Source: Siphonodentalium dalli (taxonomy: Eukaryota; Mollusca; Scaphopoda; Gadilida; Siphonodentaliidae). Taken from it: a stretch of 64,000 bases of DNA. Below are positions 1-11,699 of this stretch, in pieces. The stretch lies in the NCBI GenBank assembly GCA_032622095.1, contig CP136066.1, positions 57,314,609-57,378,608 on the forward strand. The letters run 5' to 3'. Position 1 is the first letter of the stretch. Each line of letters starts with the position of its first letter. The notes beneath the pieces were generated by a model. It did no database searches, was not told the DNA's origin, and saw only the letters and a program-made list of their open reading frames with translations. Both the position numbers and the translations under genes were made by a program.

Positions 1-1298
1 AGACATTCCGTTCTCGAGCGGGTGACAAATCTCAATGTCTCCCTCGACATCGGGCAACAACTGTATAATGTTCCCTCAATGGGATAGCGACCATAACTTG
101 CTCTCACCCCGATAAATTGAATAGAAATTCCGACTCATTTCCGATTTTATCATAAATAGTAGACACGTTTTTTACGTTTGGTAGTTCGTTTGAAATATAA
201 TTATCAGTCATAGATGGCGGATGATGCGTGTATTAATAGAAATATATATGTTTAATTAACTATAAAATTGTCTAGCCTGCAGAGGGGTTCGCAAACATTC
301 TATATGCGTCCAAGTGTGGGTACGCACCATACTTTCGGGTAACAACGCCGCAGATCGAGATCTCGCCAAACGCAGATCTGGGATGTCAAAGATGCGAATG
401 ATATACTTCACATTTTGACCGTTTCTGCTTGAAAATATCCCAATTATCATTCGGATAGGCCGGCACTTGGATCATCTTTAGGGTGGGGTGCATGTGTAAG
501 GGTGAAAACGTGTATGTTTGTTTGTGTTTTATGTTCTAATGTAATATTAATAGTATAGGCTATTCTCCGTTATTCGACATTATAGGCCCAGAACAGTACA
601 ACGAATGGAAAAATTAAGTCAGTGTAAATCACGAGTTAACAGGGACGTGGATATAGGGTCCCCGTTGGGGGCGTTTACCCGGAATGATTTAATTTAAGTG
701 ATCACATAAATATGGAAGACTATGGAAGTTGGAACGGAACGTATATTAAAGTGATTTACTAAAATACTAAAGTAAAATATATGAATATCAACCGTTCGGA
801 TAATCAAATTAAAAACATTAACGTTGATGATTGAAGATTATTCCATAACAACACATCAGCAAAATATTGAAAGCATATTTTAAAAAATACAACTCTGTTT
901 TATGTCTTGTGTCATCCAAATGTCTCCACTAGTCGATGTTAAATCATATAAGTGTGCCTCTGAATGCCGGAATCAATGCCAGGACCATTATCTGAACATT
1001 TATGTCAGAAATTAAAATTCGATCGCCATGCAGCCGCCATTTTAAATTTGCTCTTTCATTTGAAAAGAGATCACGTGGCGTCTCGATGTGGTTTCAGCCA
1101 ACCATTTGGAAGATCGTAAACACCGCACGGGCAATATCTCATGATAGGCAAATAATACATGTATATACATATATATAGATACTTACGTAGTTAATAGATC
1201 AATTCATCAGAAATTAATGTAAATAACTGTAAATATACCGGTAAGTGTAAATATAATGCCCATTAAGCATTATTATGCTCTCGCAATAGGGTGTAAAC
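1..1298. other. Intergenic DNA, no gene recognised
   Basis: AT-rich sequence with only short chance reading frames (60-70 codons, none resembling a known family). A short CAGGGACGTGGAT-like string near 640 recurs near 7306 and may be a transposon end, but no partner end is visible. No RNA gene or splice-supported exon was found. Confidence 0.5.
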
Positions 1299-1760
1299 TG
1301 GCAGCATACTCTCTAAAAAACACTGTGTAGAAACGCTACACACTTTGTACACATATGTGTGTAACATCTGCTCTTCAACAATTATGTGTAGAAACTGTAG
1401 AGCAATTTTTGGTACACACAATATGTGTAGCTCTATACACACATGTATGTGTATAGAGCAATTTTTGGTACACACAATATGTGTAGCTCTATACACACAT
1501 GTATGTGTAGTCGCTATACACTTGTGTGTAGTAAACAGTTGGTAGACAGTTACTACACAGTTAGTACACAGATAATACACAGTTAGTGTGTACTTTATTT
1601 ATACCCATTTGTGTACATAGTACACAGTAGTGTGTACTTTATTTATACACATCTGTGTAACAACCTACACAATTTTGTAGTATATAGTACCCAGTATTGT
1701 GCATATTTGGTACACACACTATGCACCAACTAATCTATACACTTTATGTGTAATAAATTT
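1299..1760. repeat. TACACA/TGTGTA-rich palindromic repeat cluster
   Basis: The stretch is dominated by TACACA and its complement TGTGTA in alternating orientation, so it can fold into many small hairpins. It contains a clear direct duplication with a 56-bp period (1399-1454 and 1455-1510), each unit reading AGAGCAATTTTTGGTACACA followed by AATATGTGTAGCTC. The overlapping open frames on both strands are by-products of this composition. A weaker region of the same composition lies at 12905-13035. Probably a minisatellite or a degraded foldback element. Confidence 0.65.
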
Positions 1761-2055
1761 ACATGCATTCTTTTTGCAAATATTGGACATTTTTGGGTGA
1801 TGTAGCAACTGTAATGTCGAATCAGAATCGCATGGTTGAGGCCACTGAATTTAGGCCATCACAGTAAGAATGTTTGATATTGAAAGCCATAATTATTACT
1901 TCTTTTTTTTATTAGCCAAAACAAATCATGAAAAACATGCTATCATATGTTATATATGCTGAATGGACCTCATATTACATTGGCATTTACATGTACTGGT
2001 ATAATAAATTTGCAATGACAATGAAATGGGCAAGAAAAGTTTAACTCACTATTTA

Positions 2056-2570
2056 TCTAACTTTTCCGGTTCAAAATAATTGTTTAATTGCCAATTTATT
2101 TTACAGGCAAATGACAATGCCAACTATGGGTGATGTTCGATCAATTAAGTGTACTGGGTGTATATCTAATAGCACATTCCTCGAGATTTTATTCTGGGTA
2201 ACATTTTTCTGACAATGCTGTGTTTTCTCAACAAAATTTATCAATATGATACTTTCATTCTCAGTTTTTGAAGCCACTTCTTCAATTGACAGGGCACGAG
2301 GATCTTTGGGTTGACTCCAAGCCACCTCTCCCATGTCAATGACATGAAGATCTTTCAAAAACTGAGAATGAAAGTATCATATTGATAAATTTTGTTGAGA
2401 AAACACAGCATTGTCAGAAAAATGTTACCCAGAATAAAATCCCGAGGAATGTGCTATTAGATATACATCCAGTACGCTTAATTGATCGAACATCACCCAT
2501 AGTTGGCATTGTCATTTGCCTGTAAAATAAATTGGCAATTAAACAATTATATTGAACCGGAAAAGTTAGA
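2056..2570. repeat. 515-bp inverted repeat (two 217-bp arms, 81-bp loop)
   Basis: The left arm 2056-2272 begins TCTAACTTTTCCGG and is the reverse complement of the right arm 2354-2570, which ends CCGGAAAAGTTAGA. Comparing by eye I count about four mismatches over 217 bases, so the arms are about 98 percent identical. The loop (2273-2353) is copy 1 of the coding-like repeat annotated separately. A transcript across it would make a long double-stranded stem. Origin could be a foldback transposon or an inverted local duplication; no target-site duplication was identified. Confidence 0.9.
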
Positions 2571-3056
2571 TGCAGTCAAGTTTATATTTTAATTGCTTGC
2601 ATCCAGGATAAGGCATCGAAGTCACCTCTTCAATTGACAGGGTATGAGGATCTTTAGAATGACTCAAGTCACCTCTCCCTTGTCAATGACAAGAGGATTT
2701 TTCAAAAACTGAGTGAGCATGAAAATATCATTTTGATAAGTTTTGACAAGAGGACACAACACTCTCCAAAAAGTATCAACCCATTAGTTATCATATACAT
2801 GTATAACGGATTTGTGGAATGGAACTAACTTCAGAGAAAGTTGGCATTGAAATTCATATATACCGGTACAATAAAATGGCAATGACAATACAAACAATGC
2901 TATTATGAATAGAGTTACATGCATTTTAATAATTGCTCTTATTCTGGAGTCAGCATCGAAGTCACCTCTTCAATTGACAGGGCATGAGGATCTTTGGAAT
3001 GATTCCAAGCCACCTCTCCCGCATCAATGACATGAGGATTTTCGAAAACTGAGCAT
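2260..3056 (-). repeat. Three copies of a coding-like motif (PHVIDxGEVAW)
   Basis: Copies lie at about 2265-2365, 2617-2712 and 2945-3056. Read on the minus strand, copies 1 and 3 are open and give PHVID(A/M)GEVAW then KDP(H/R)ALSIEEV; copy 2 has an in-frame TGA and a lost base. Each is preceded by a CTCAG that could be a splice acceptor and copies 2 and 3 end at GAG-GTGACT, which could be a donor. The motif itself looks internally duplicated (NPHVID...EVAW against DPHALSIEEV). Flanking sequence is also partly shared between copies, so a local duplication is likely. I do not recognise the peptide; it may be a decayed tandem exon or a minisatellite with chance coding potential. Confidence 0.4.
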
Positions 3057-4174
3057 ATATTAAATTTATCGTTTTTATCTGTTTTGAACTTTTGACGAGA
3101 CAGCACTGTCAGATAAGTACTGTTAAAATTTACGAAATAAGTTACAAGTAAAAGTGGGACCAGAAATTTCTGTTGCGTTACATATACTGCAGTTAGGATA
3201 CCACCAGTCATTGAACAGGAATCACTTCTCTATTACTTTCATGGTGTATCATGGCAATTAAGATTCAGTATCAATGCTTACATGTACATTACAATTCAGA
3301 AGCAGAATACACAGAACACTGATAAGATGTCATCGCACCAAGATAAAATATGGTCTCTTTGATGTTATTTAATTGTACACCCCACTGACTTATCCTATTT
3401 TCAGTAGATAAATAAACCCATATTATATTAAACTGACATCGTTTTTCAATACAATGTTACCACCATTACTTTGATAGAGGAAAGTTTATTCTCAAAGAGT
3501 ATAATTATTTTACATGAACTTTATTTTAATGGTATATAACTATATATCCAACAAATGAAGCTGAAAATTCATATTTCATGTGCTGCAGGAGCCTTCAAAC
3601 TCTGGTTGACACTACAGTAACAGTTGAGGCACAAGCAGACATGTTCACTGGAGAAATGTTATTATATAGTCCACTTCAGCTGTTTCAGTCAGTTAATAAA
3701 TTAGAGGAATAATAGTATGACCACTGCTCCAATCCTGTAGTTAGCCAAAATCAAGGCTTCTTTTACCATGATTTTAATGAACAGAGAACAGAAAATTCCT
3801 TAGTTGAAGATTGTCAGATCATCAATTACAATAATGTGACTTATCATCCATCCTCCTTCACAATAACATATTGCATGGTAATTTACAAAGCATGTGTATG
3901 ATATTACACGGCTGAAGATTGTCACAGATTTGAGAACTGGTCCATAAATACTGTTTGTCATCCACCTTGAATGGGAAATTCAACTCATGGCATTTTGAAG
4001 CTAGAAGTAGTAACATATCATTACTGTATGGTAGACCTCTACTTCCTCATATAGCACATTGTATATCTGATTCTGTAGTCATCCTGAAAAAATAAATATA
4101 TGAAGTCAGACTTTTAAATTATTTTGTATGTATGTCATGATTTGAACTGAAAAAAATCTATTATAGCATGGATC
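3057..4174. other. Intergenic DNA, nothing recognised
   Basis: AT-rich sequence without long reading frames, tandem repeats or terminal repeats that I could pair. Confidence 0.5.
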
Positions 4175-4584
4175 TTAAAGGTACTCAATCTGATTAAGCA
4201 CCCCTAAATTACTATTTCTTCGGCTTCATGGGTTAAAAATAATTAATTTGAGTCTAGGAACCCATCCATCAAAGCTCAGAATGATCAGATATTGATTCTT
4301 TTTTTAAATTTGTAATTTTCTCGAGATGTGTATTAATAATTGCAACAGAAACATTTATTCAAACGGACGAAGATGGATAACTCTAAAATGAAGCACTGAG
4401 AACTTCCTTTTGACAGCATGTTCTGGCCAAGAAACAAGAGATAACAAAACTTCAAAAATTTATATCTGATCACTCTGATGGTTGATGGGTAGGTTACTCG
4501 ACTCGAATCAATTTTTTTTTTTTTTACCTCAGAAGCCAAAGAAATAGTAATTTATGAAGGTCTAATCGGATTGAGTACCTTTAA
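4175..4584. mobile_element. MITE with TTAAAGGTACTCAATC termini, copy 1
   Basis: The left end TTAAAGGTACTCAATCTGAT and the right end ATCGGATTGAGTACCTTTAA are inverted copies. The outermost TTAA may be either part of the terminal repeat or a TTAA target duplication of piggyBac type; all full copies in the window (4175, 8171, 10955) have it at both ends. The body is about 410 bp, non-coding, with conserved TGATTTGAGTCGAGGAA and CAAAGCTCAGA stretches shared with the other copies. Too short to encode a transposase, so it would need to be mobilised in trans. Confidence 0.85.
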
Positions 4585-4974
4585 CATTTAACCAACCATT
4601 TTCAGACACACCTCCCCCCACTTGTTGATGAAAATCCACAAATCAGGTTCCAGCTATCTAGGTCACTTGCACCAATGTTGATCATATTTCCCAAACATGA
4701 AATGACACACTCTATGATTTCCAGGCTTCAATTTAAAGATGAATTATCTGTTTCCACAACAAGTATATAGTTTCCTCGGTATAACATAAGAGAAGTGAAT
4801 CAAAAACACCCACCTGGGAACACTACTATCAATTAATATTGATTTCCTTATATAATGTGACTATCAAGTTGCCCTGTGGGACATATATTTGTCACTATTT
4901 TTAGAAATAGTTATTGCTCAGAACAAACAGAGCTGTAAACTGTTTAAATATAATCAATATTAAGTATGCATCAT

Positions 4975-5700
4975 CCGATTAGATGCCCCTCAATAAGGCT
5001 CAATTACTATATATTTGGATTCGGGTGGGAGGATATTTGATTTGAGTCGATGAACCCACCCACCAAAGCTAAGAGTTATTACATATTCATTTTTAAATCT
5101 ATTATTTTTCACCATCGAGACTTAATAGTGTCCTGGGAAAAAGTCAACGGGCCAATGGCCTTGGACCAAATTGCGGATGAAGATAACTCTAAAATCAAGT
5201 AGCTTTGTGTTGAGGGGCCTCGGTGGCTCAATCGGTTAGGGGTACCACTCCAAGCCGTTTCGCCCTCCAGCGCTGGCAATAAGGGTTCAAATCCACATGT
5301 TTCCATCGTGGACTTTGTAACTCGAAATCGTTATCTGGTGGAGTTGCCAGTTACTCACCGATGGCCGGTGGTTTGCCGCACATGGTTGACGAGTTTATCA
5401 GCCATTGAAATCACTGTTAGATTAGTCGCAAGTGTGCGGATTTCCTCCACCACTAAAACTGGCAATGTCGTGATATGGCCTTAGTGGCTAAAGCGACAAT
5501 AACCCCCAATCAATCAATCAGCTTTGTGTTGATAATGAGGCAAAATTGTCATTGAACAACATGTTGATAAATAACACATTTTGAGCAATTTTATACTATA
5601 ATTGACATTATTTTTGACATTATAATTAATCGATTCTGATAACTGAAGCAGCATTTCAAAATATGTTGTTGGAAGCTGAATATATGGGGTTCATTGAATC
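4975..5700. mobile_element. Truncated copy of the TTAAAGGTACTC MITE, split by a SINE
   Basis: The body matches the full MITE copies (CTCAATTACTAT, TTTGATTTGAGTCGA, CAAAGCTCAGA-like, TTTTTGACATTATAATTAAT, GTTGTTGGAA) but the outer GGTACTC ends are not present. It is interrupted at 5213/5520 by the SINE annotated next, so the MITE was there first. Confidence 0.7.
5214..5519 (+). mobile_element. tRNA-derived SINE with 13-bp target duplication
   Basis: The element is bracketed by the direct repeat AGCTTTGTGTTGA (5201-5213 and 5520-5532). Its head is tRNA-like: an A box TGGCTCAATCGG at 5224-5235 and a B box GGTTCAAATCC at 5284-5294, as expected for an internal RNA polymerase III promoter. The 3' body contains GGATTTCCTCCACCACTAAAA and GATATGGCCTTAGTGGCTAA and ends in a CAAT tail. 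This body is shared with the second SINE at 7458 and resembles molluscan V-SINE/RUDI-type elements from memory. It sits inside an older MITE. Confidence 0.85.
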
Positions 5701-7445
5701 AACTTGGAGAGTTTGCACGCTAAATTATACATGAAATGCTTTATATAATTATTATACAATGAAGTAAAATAAATAATCACTCCAAATATTAAAAAAACAT
5801 GTGAGTATAGTTAGTATACAGACTGTCAATGCGGTGAACGTTATTGCACCAATTTGTTGGGGCTCAAGTTCCGTGAAATATTACACGAGTGGCCAGTGTC
5901 AAATTGCATCTTGCAGCATAACACTTTAACATAACAGATAAGTGGACAATTGTTTGCAGGTGTGGTTTGGTTTTGTATTTACTACACACCAATATTCAAT
6001 CAAGTAATAATATTTGTCCACTATCTAGGCAAGTTAGTTATATATTGAACATGGCAAGAAATTAAATTAATTCGCTGGTACTGGATAGGCTGTCATGCAT
6101 GATGTCAAATATGTTGCGAGTCTCAATGACATCAGGATTGCACTATCGTGGACAAGCTGAAAAATTATACCAACAATGTAACTGCATTTACGAAATAGAC
6201 CAAAATATTGCAGCTGTGTAATTAGAAGTAAAATAAAATAAAGCTTTATTCCACACCTATTGACTATTCAACCAAATCTCACCATTGAATACCTATTATT
6301 GTATGCCTCTAGTGGAATAGAAGCCGGAACTATTTTTGTTGATGTCACCAAGAAAGGTGACAAACAGCTATTATAGGTACATTTAGTATGTCAACAATCA
6401 GCTTCAGGTGATGTCCCGATCATAACCGGTTATCCATCAGACTTAAATCACAATAAAGGTAGCTGACTCATGGATTGACACAATGGTGTAGAATAAATAC
6501 AGAACACAACTTGTACCATAATCTCAAATATTTTATCAAAATCATGGTGGACAGTGCATAATTACATTCTGCTCGAGTTTTGCTGTCGCAAAATATATCC
6601 ATGCACCTTCTGCAACTCTTTTGATAAAAGATTCTCGATGAGACTAGGGGTAACTTAATTTTAGGATCCTGCAAATATTAAAAAAAATCATATTCAATTA
6701 AACATGCTGCTGCATGAGTATATGATTCATATTTGATTCAACATCAGCGAAGAATATATCTATATAATATCACTGTTGAGCTTCGCAGTGCTAAAATGAG
6801 TGTTCCGTAAGAAGCACACATCGTTGGCATTGCCGTAGAGTCGTAAGCACCCCCTCATTATGAGAGTAGTTCATCTGGATGATTGATTTCAGCATCCTGA
6901 CCGACTGTACATGTGCATGTAGGTTGTGATACATGTGAGTCCGATCATGTAGCCCCAATGCCCCGCAAAATTAAAAGATTAGTTGAAATGCAAAGTAACA
7001 TCATTATATTTTACTCACAGACACAGACTGCCATTGGAAATGTTTTGTCCTCTCACAAATTCCAGAATTATGGCGAAGTTGTCTTGCAGCAAATTCAGAG
7101 GATCACATCACTCATTCTTACGATAAGCTGAGGTTATCTGCAAAAATTAGTAAACACTTATTACAATATTGTTTTCATTAGAAAAAGCTATTACTCAGAC
7201 TAGTTATTTAATTGCAATTGTATACATACACATGCAATCTTAAAATTGGCCACAGCAATAACTTCCAGGGCTATAAAATCACATATGTACTTCACCAACA
7301 TTCATCAGGGACGTGGATGGAGCGTCTCCATTTGGGGAGGGATGCACCTTGAATTTGAAATGTATAAAGCCACCCTTCCCCACACCCACCTCCTAAAATA
7401 TCCAACACATGTTGTATTATATCAGACAAGAAGTCAAATTTGTTT
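5701..7445. other. Intergenic DNA, nothing recognised
   Basis: No reading frame above about 70 codons, no paired terminal repeats and no tandem array. Short frames at 6468-6674 and 6913-7131 have no recognisable features. Confidence 0.5.
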
Positions 7446-7457
7446 TCAAGTTGGAGC

Positions 7458-7745
7458 AGGAGCCCCCGGTGGTCGAATCGGTAGAGTGCCAGGTGTTTAC
7501 ACCGTCACAGGCCGTCCAGCGCTGACGAAGCTGGTTCGAACCCCGTCATAGGAAGGGTGACTGGAATCATGTATCTGGGCAAGTTTTGTCAGTTGCTTTC
7601 TGGGGGTTGGTGGTTTCTACACGCAGTGGGACGATTTCTTGGTGAAATCAAGCCTCTGCGTGGTCTTTCCTCCACCAGTAAAATTGACAACATCATGTGT
7701 GGCCTAGCGGCTAGAATGACGATAAACCATAATAAACCAAACCAA
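7458..7745 (+). mobile_element. tRNA-derived SINE with 12-bp target duplication
   Basis: The direct repeat TCAAGTTGGAGC flanks the element (7446-7457 and 7746-7757). The head has an A box TGGTCGAATCGG (7470-7481) and a B box GGTTCGAACCCC (7533-7544). The body carries CTTTCCTCCACCAGTAAAAT and GTGTGGCCTAGCGGCTAGAA and ends in ATAAACCAAACCAA, the same layout as the SINE at 5214 but diverged. The small frames on both strands here are shadows of this element. Confidence 0.85.
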
Positions 7746-7757
7746 TCAAGTTGGAGC

Positions 7758-8170
7758 CAGTTAAAATTGTGAATTGGAACATAAGTACTAGTAGAATGTC
7801 TGCTGAACAGTCTCTTTGACGACAATAACTTATGATGAACTTATCTTGGCCATTTTTGTCGCAAGCATCCATAGCAACTCAACTCAAATGTTGAGTTATG
7901 TTCTCCATGAAACGGGAAAAAAAGAAGATAAAATAAAAAAGAGTATTCTCTGTATATGAGCTTTGGTAGCAAGTAAAGTGCAAGTGCACTCTGACCCGAC
8001 TTTAAAATCGCAGGTGCACAGATTCCCATGGTAATAAATATCTGTGCCATTTAAAAAAATTTAACAAACAATATAGGAATAATGCAGTTTCCCATGGTAC
8101 TAAATGTCTGAAAGTTTTGAAACAATTGACCAAAAATTAATACCCCTGTATAATATATTAAAACATTTCT
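7758..8170. other. Intergenic DNA, nothing recognised
   Basis: Unique-looking AT-rich sequence between the SINE and the next MITE. Confidence 0.45.
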
Positions 8171-8572
8171 TAAAGGTACTCAATCAGATAAAACTCCTCT
8201 CAATTACTATTTCAATGGCTTCGCTGGCTTCAGGGGTAAAAAATATTTGATTTGAGTCGAGGAAGGCACCCATCAAAGCTCAGATTTATTAGATATCGAT
8301 TTTAGAAATCTATTATTTTTCATTATCAGGAATACTTTCTGTCACAGAAGTTTCCCGAAAAAGCCGACCGACATACTCTCGATACTAAATTCCATTGAAC
8401 AAAATGTTGCTATACAACAGATTTTGGGCAATTATATACGATAGTTCACAGTCGTTAGCATTATTTTTGGATAATTATTTGATTCTGATAACTAAAGTGA
8501 CCTTTGATAAAATTTTGTTGTTGTTGGAATCTGTTGCGATGGGGACCCTCTGATCGGATTGAGTACCTTTAA
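8171..8572. mobile_element. MITE with TTAAAGGTACTCAATC termini, copy 2
   Basis: About 402 bp, bounded by TTAAAGGTACTCAATCAGAT and ATCGGATTGAGTACCTTTAA. The body aligns closely with the copies at 4175 and 10955 (AAACTCCTCTCAATTACTAT, GGGGACCCTCTGATCGG near the right end). Confidence 0.85.
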
Positions 8573-10407
8573 GTCAAAAAGGGGGATAACTAAAAACAAT
8601 TGGACAGACTTCATAATCACAGGTGCACAGGTTATCATTGTGGTTGCTGTCTGTGCCAAGTTTCATGGAAAATGATTAAAAATGACTGAGAAATACTCTG
8701 CACAAATTTGTGTCCATGGACAGAAGGAGGACTAAGATGTTTCCAGTATAACCCCCCACAACTTGCAGGGGGGGGGGGTATAATAATAATTTTGGAGGGC
8801 ATTAAATAATGTCCCGACAGTCAAGGACCACAAATAGGTCCAAGGGCTGTTAATAAAACATAACGCTCATGCATGTTATTATTATTAATACAACTCCATC
8901 CTTGTGTGATCGGTGACACAGAATGCACTGGGCCGTGTGAGAACATTTGAAATTTGAACATACAAATTGCAAAATCCTATAGCATCTATTGAGTAGCCTC
9001 AAGGTTTTAGAAACATCAGACCTGATCTGTTGGTCTAACACAAATTATTCCACACTAATAGATTGCTTGATAATCAATCTACAAAAGAATTTCAACCTAT
9101 TGTTTCTTGTGAAATTTCCGACTATAAATGTACTAGTACATGTCTGGAATTCAACGATATTTAGAACAGTTAAAAATTTTGACCACGGTTGATGGACATA
9201 GGTTAATTGTAGCATTACCAGTCTCTGCCCCGGCTATAGGCTAATATGATATTCGCCGGACATTCGAAGGATATAGTTTACACGATACCCCTTTGCTGTA
9301 TACATTGGTCTTTATATCCAGTGATTCTGTCAGGCTACTTTATGCAAGTCGAATTCCTGTTTTCACAGACCTGCGACTGACGCGTGCGACAACTGAGGTT
9401 GTGGCTGATGCAGTTAAACCCATTCGATTTAAATATGTGCTTAACTGCATCAGCCACAAACCCAGTGATTTATATAATATATATGATTTGAAACGTTGTG
9501 CCTATATATAAAAACCCATCTACATGTAGCCTCATGCATCAGCCGCATGTCTGTAATAGCAGCTTTATACCGACATGGGTTGGCAGTCTACATATTTGTA
9601 TTTATTGAATTTGTGTGCACCAGTCTCTGTCGAGACTAAGTCTGCATTAAGTACATGTGACTATATTTATATACTGGTACGTATATACATCGTTCGTTCG
9701 AAGAGAGGTCCCTGTCGGTAATTGCCGCTCAGCAAATGCTGCACATGACATGTTCACCTGAATGGCGATCACCACCACCGGCAGTTCGTTCAAAGGGTAC
9801 GAAGCCCCATGGCTACCCGTGGGCTTGCTATTGACAGTATTATATAAAGTACTAGTAGAGGTGGAGATATTTATTCTTTCGAGGTTTCGACACAAGTTCC
9901 CATCAACTGTGGTCTGTAATAACTTGTTCGAGCTATAAAAGGTGCAAAAACTAATTTTGGCTTTTGATGACTTGTGCATATTCCATTAATTCGAAAGTAG
10001 GTGTTGTTGGAAATTGGAAATGAAATAATATTATCTACTTAGTGAGCTTTCAGACAACCACGATTCAATCATAAGTGGAAGGATTTTCGTCGTAGGAAGT
10101 AACCGATAGTTAGACTGCGCATGCTCACGTCAAAATCACAAGTCAAGAAATAATATCAAGCACCGTTTGATTTTAGATTCAAAATTGTGCCGTATCCACT
10201 TGTGACGTAATCGCAGTCGTGTATACATAAATATTTTGGCTGGAAAGATCGCAGGGTAGTCAATCACATGCTATACAAACAACCTACTCAGCTGGACAAA
10301 ACAAGTCTCCACTACTTAACCGTGGTGTGGTTAGCGTTGCCACCGCGGCCAAAATGCAAAACCTTCTACATCGATGCTCCACCTACTAACTACAGTTGGG
10401 CCGCAGT
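8573..10407. other. Intergenic DNA, one hairpin, no gene
   Basis: Includes an 11-base G run near 8768 and the hairpin at 9392-9466. The 110-codon minus-strand frame at 9647-9979 shows no family resemblance and is treated as chance. CGATTCGAA-type strings at the right end belong to the hAT-like element that starts at 10408. Confidence 0.45.
9392..9466. other. Hairpin with 19-bp perfect stem (pre-miRNA-sized)
   Basis: TTGTGGCTGATGCAGTTAA (9399-9417) is exactly complementary to TTAACTGCATCAGCCACAA (9441-9459), with a 23-base loop. Outside the perfect stem pairing continues with mismatches for about seven more bases each side (for example ACTG at 9392-9395 against CAGT at 9463-9466). Total size is about 75 nt. 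The fold fits a small-RNA precursor, but a foldback repeat remnant is equally possible. Confidence 0.5.
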
Positions 10408-10708
10408 TAGGCTCCTGCGAATATTCGATTCGAAAGTCAAATTCGATTCGAATTCGAGTCGAAATTGCCAACTCGAAATTTCGAATATACTTTGACGGAA
10501 ACGTAAGCTGTTTACGGACAAGTACACATGTCGATCTTAGCTGTTTTTGTGGCATTTAATTCCAGAAAATTATGTCTATATACACCTAATAATTATTATT
10601 CTACATCGCGGATGTTCGCATGCTATTAAATATAATTATAGCCAACAATTAGCCACTATAGGACGACTAAATACGACGGGAATTATAGCTTTAAAATGGT
10701 AGCAAAAG

Positions 10709-10810
10709 CTCGGAGATTGCCGATGGACCGACGACGCGAGTAGCTATCGGTTGCTATGAGACTGAGCAACCGATAGCGTTATCCATCGTCTATCCGTCTC
10801 AGATTCCGCA
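10709..10810. repeat. Imperfect hairpin inside the hAT-like element
   Basis: GCTATCGGTTGCT (10743-10755) pairs perfectly with AGCAACCGATAGC (10765-10777); weaker complementarity extends outward to roughly 10709 and 10810. Confidence 0.6.
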
Positions 10811-10954
10811 TTATGTAATATCGTTGGACTGTAAACAACACGTGTTCCCGGTTTTGAAAAGAGCATTTTGGCGGTGTTTTCTTTTGAAGTTGTCTTTCAG
10901 TTTCGGAGCTTTCGTTTACACTGGACAAAATGTCGACAGTCATTCATGTTTATT

Positions 10955-11486
10955 TTAAAGGTACTCAATCCGATAAAACTCCTCTCAATTACTATTTCAA
11001 TGGCTTCGGGGGGGGGTCAAAAATATTTGATTCGAGTCGAGGAAGTCACCCGTCAAAGCTCAGATTTGTTAGATATCGATTTTAGAAATCTATTATTTTT
11101 CATTATCGGGAATACTTTCTGGCCCAGAACTCAGTCAAAATTGCATTATTATTACCACTTGATTTTAGAGTTATCCATCCTTGTCTGTTTGAATAGATTT
11201 TGGTGTACACATCCCGAGCAGATTACGGCAGTTGAAGGCAATTATTAGTACTCATCTCGAGTAAATAACAAATTTCCAAAATTATTAGTACTCATCTCGA
11301 GTAAATAACAAATTTCAAAAATCAATATCTAATAACTATGAGCTTTGTTTGATGGGTTCCTCGACTCGAATCAAATATTGTTTACCCCCAAAACCAAAGA
11401 AATAGTAATATAGGACCCTCTGATCGGATTGTTGTTGTTGGAATCTGTTGAGATGGGGACCCTCTGTTTGGATTGAGTACCTTTAA
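10955..11486. mobile_element. MITE with TTAAAGGTACTCAATC termini, copy 3 (nested, rearranged)
   Basis: Bounded by TTAAAGGTACTCAATCCGAT and TTGGATTGAGTACCTTTAA, nested in the hAT-like element. It is longer (532 bp) than copies 1 and 2 because of internal duplications: an exact 40-bp tandem repeat (11241-11280 and 11281-11320, ATTATTAGTACTCATCTCGA...) and a repeated right end (GACCCTCTGATCGGATTG followed by GGGGACCCTCTGTTTGG). Confidence 0.85.
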
Positions 11487-11699
11487 ACATGATAAAGCTT
11501 CAGGCAGTGCAGGGACTTACACGTGTGATGAATGAAACATGGTGTATAAAACGCAAGCATCTGGGACAACTACCCATCTATGGAATCAGTTTATAACGAG
11601 TGTTTCCGAATGCCGAATTGCAATTTTGCATGTACATGCAGACTATATACATTTTGCGTGAATTCGATTCGATCAAAATATCCAATTCGCAGGACCCTA

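Larger units (their letters stand above)
10408..11699. mobile_element. hAT-like non-autonomous element with 8-bp TSD
   Basis: The 8-bp direct repeat GCCGCAGT lies at 10400-10407 and 11700-11707, immediately outside inverted ends TAGGCTCCTGCGAATA and TAGGGTCCTGCGAATT (as reverse complement of the right end). Eight-base duplications and this TIR style are typical of hAT transposons. Subterminal ATTCGATTCGAA repeats occur at both ends. No transposase frame is present; the 126-codon frame at 10868-11248 runs across a nested MITE. Without that MITE the element is about 760 bp. Confidence 0.8.

Noticed and set aside
5214-5300. A functional tRNA gene
   Set aside because: Only A and B boxes are tRNA-like; acceptor and anticodon arms do not pair properly and the sequence continues as a SINE with target duplications.
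9647-9979. 110-codon minus-strand frame
   Set aside because: No domain or motif, no conservation evidence.
10868-11248. 126-codon frame as hAT transposase
   Set aside because: It crosses the border of the nested MITE, so most of it is MITE sequence.
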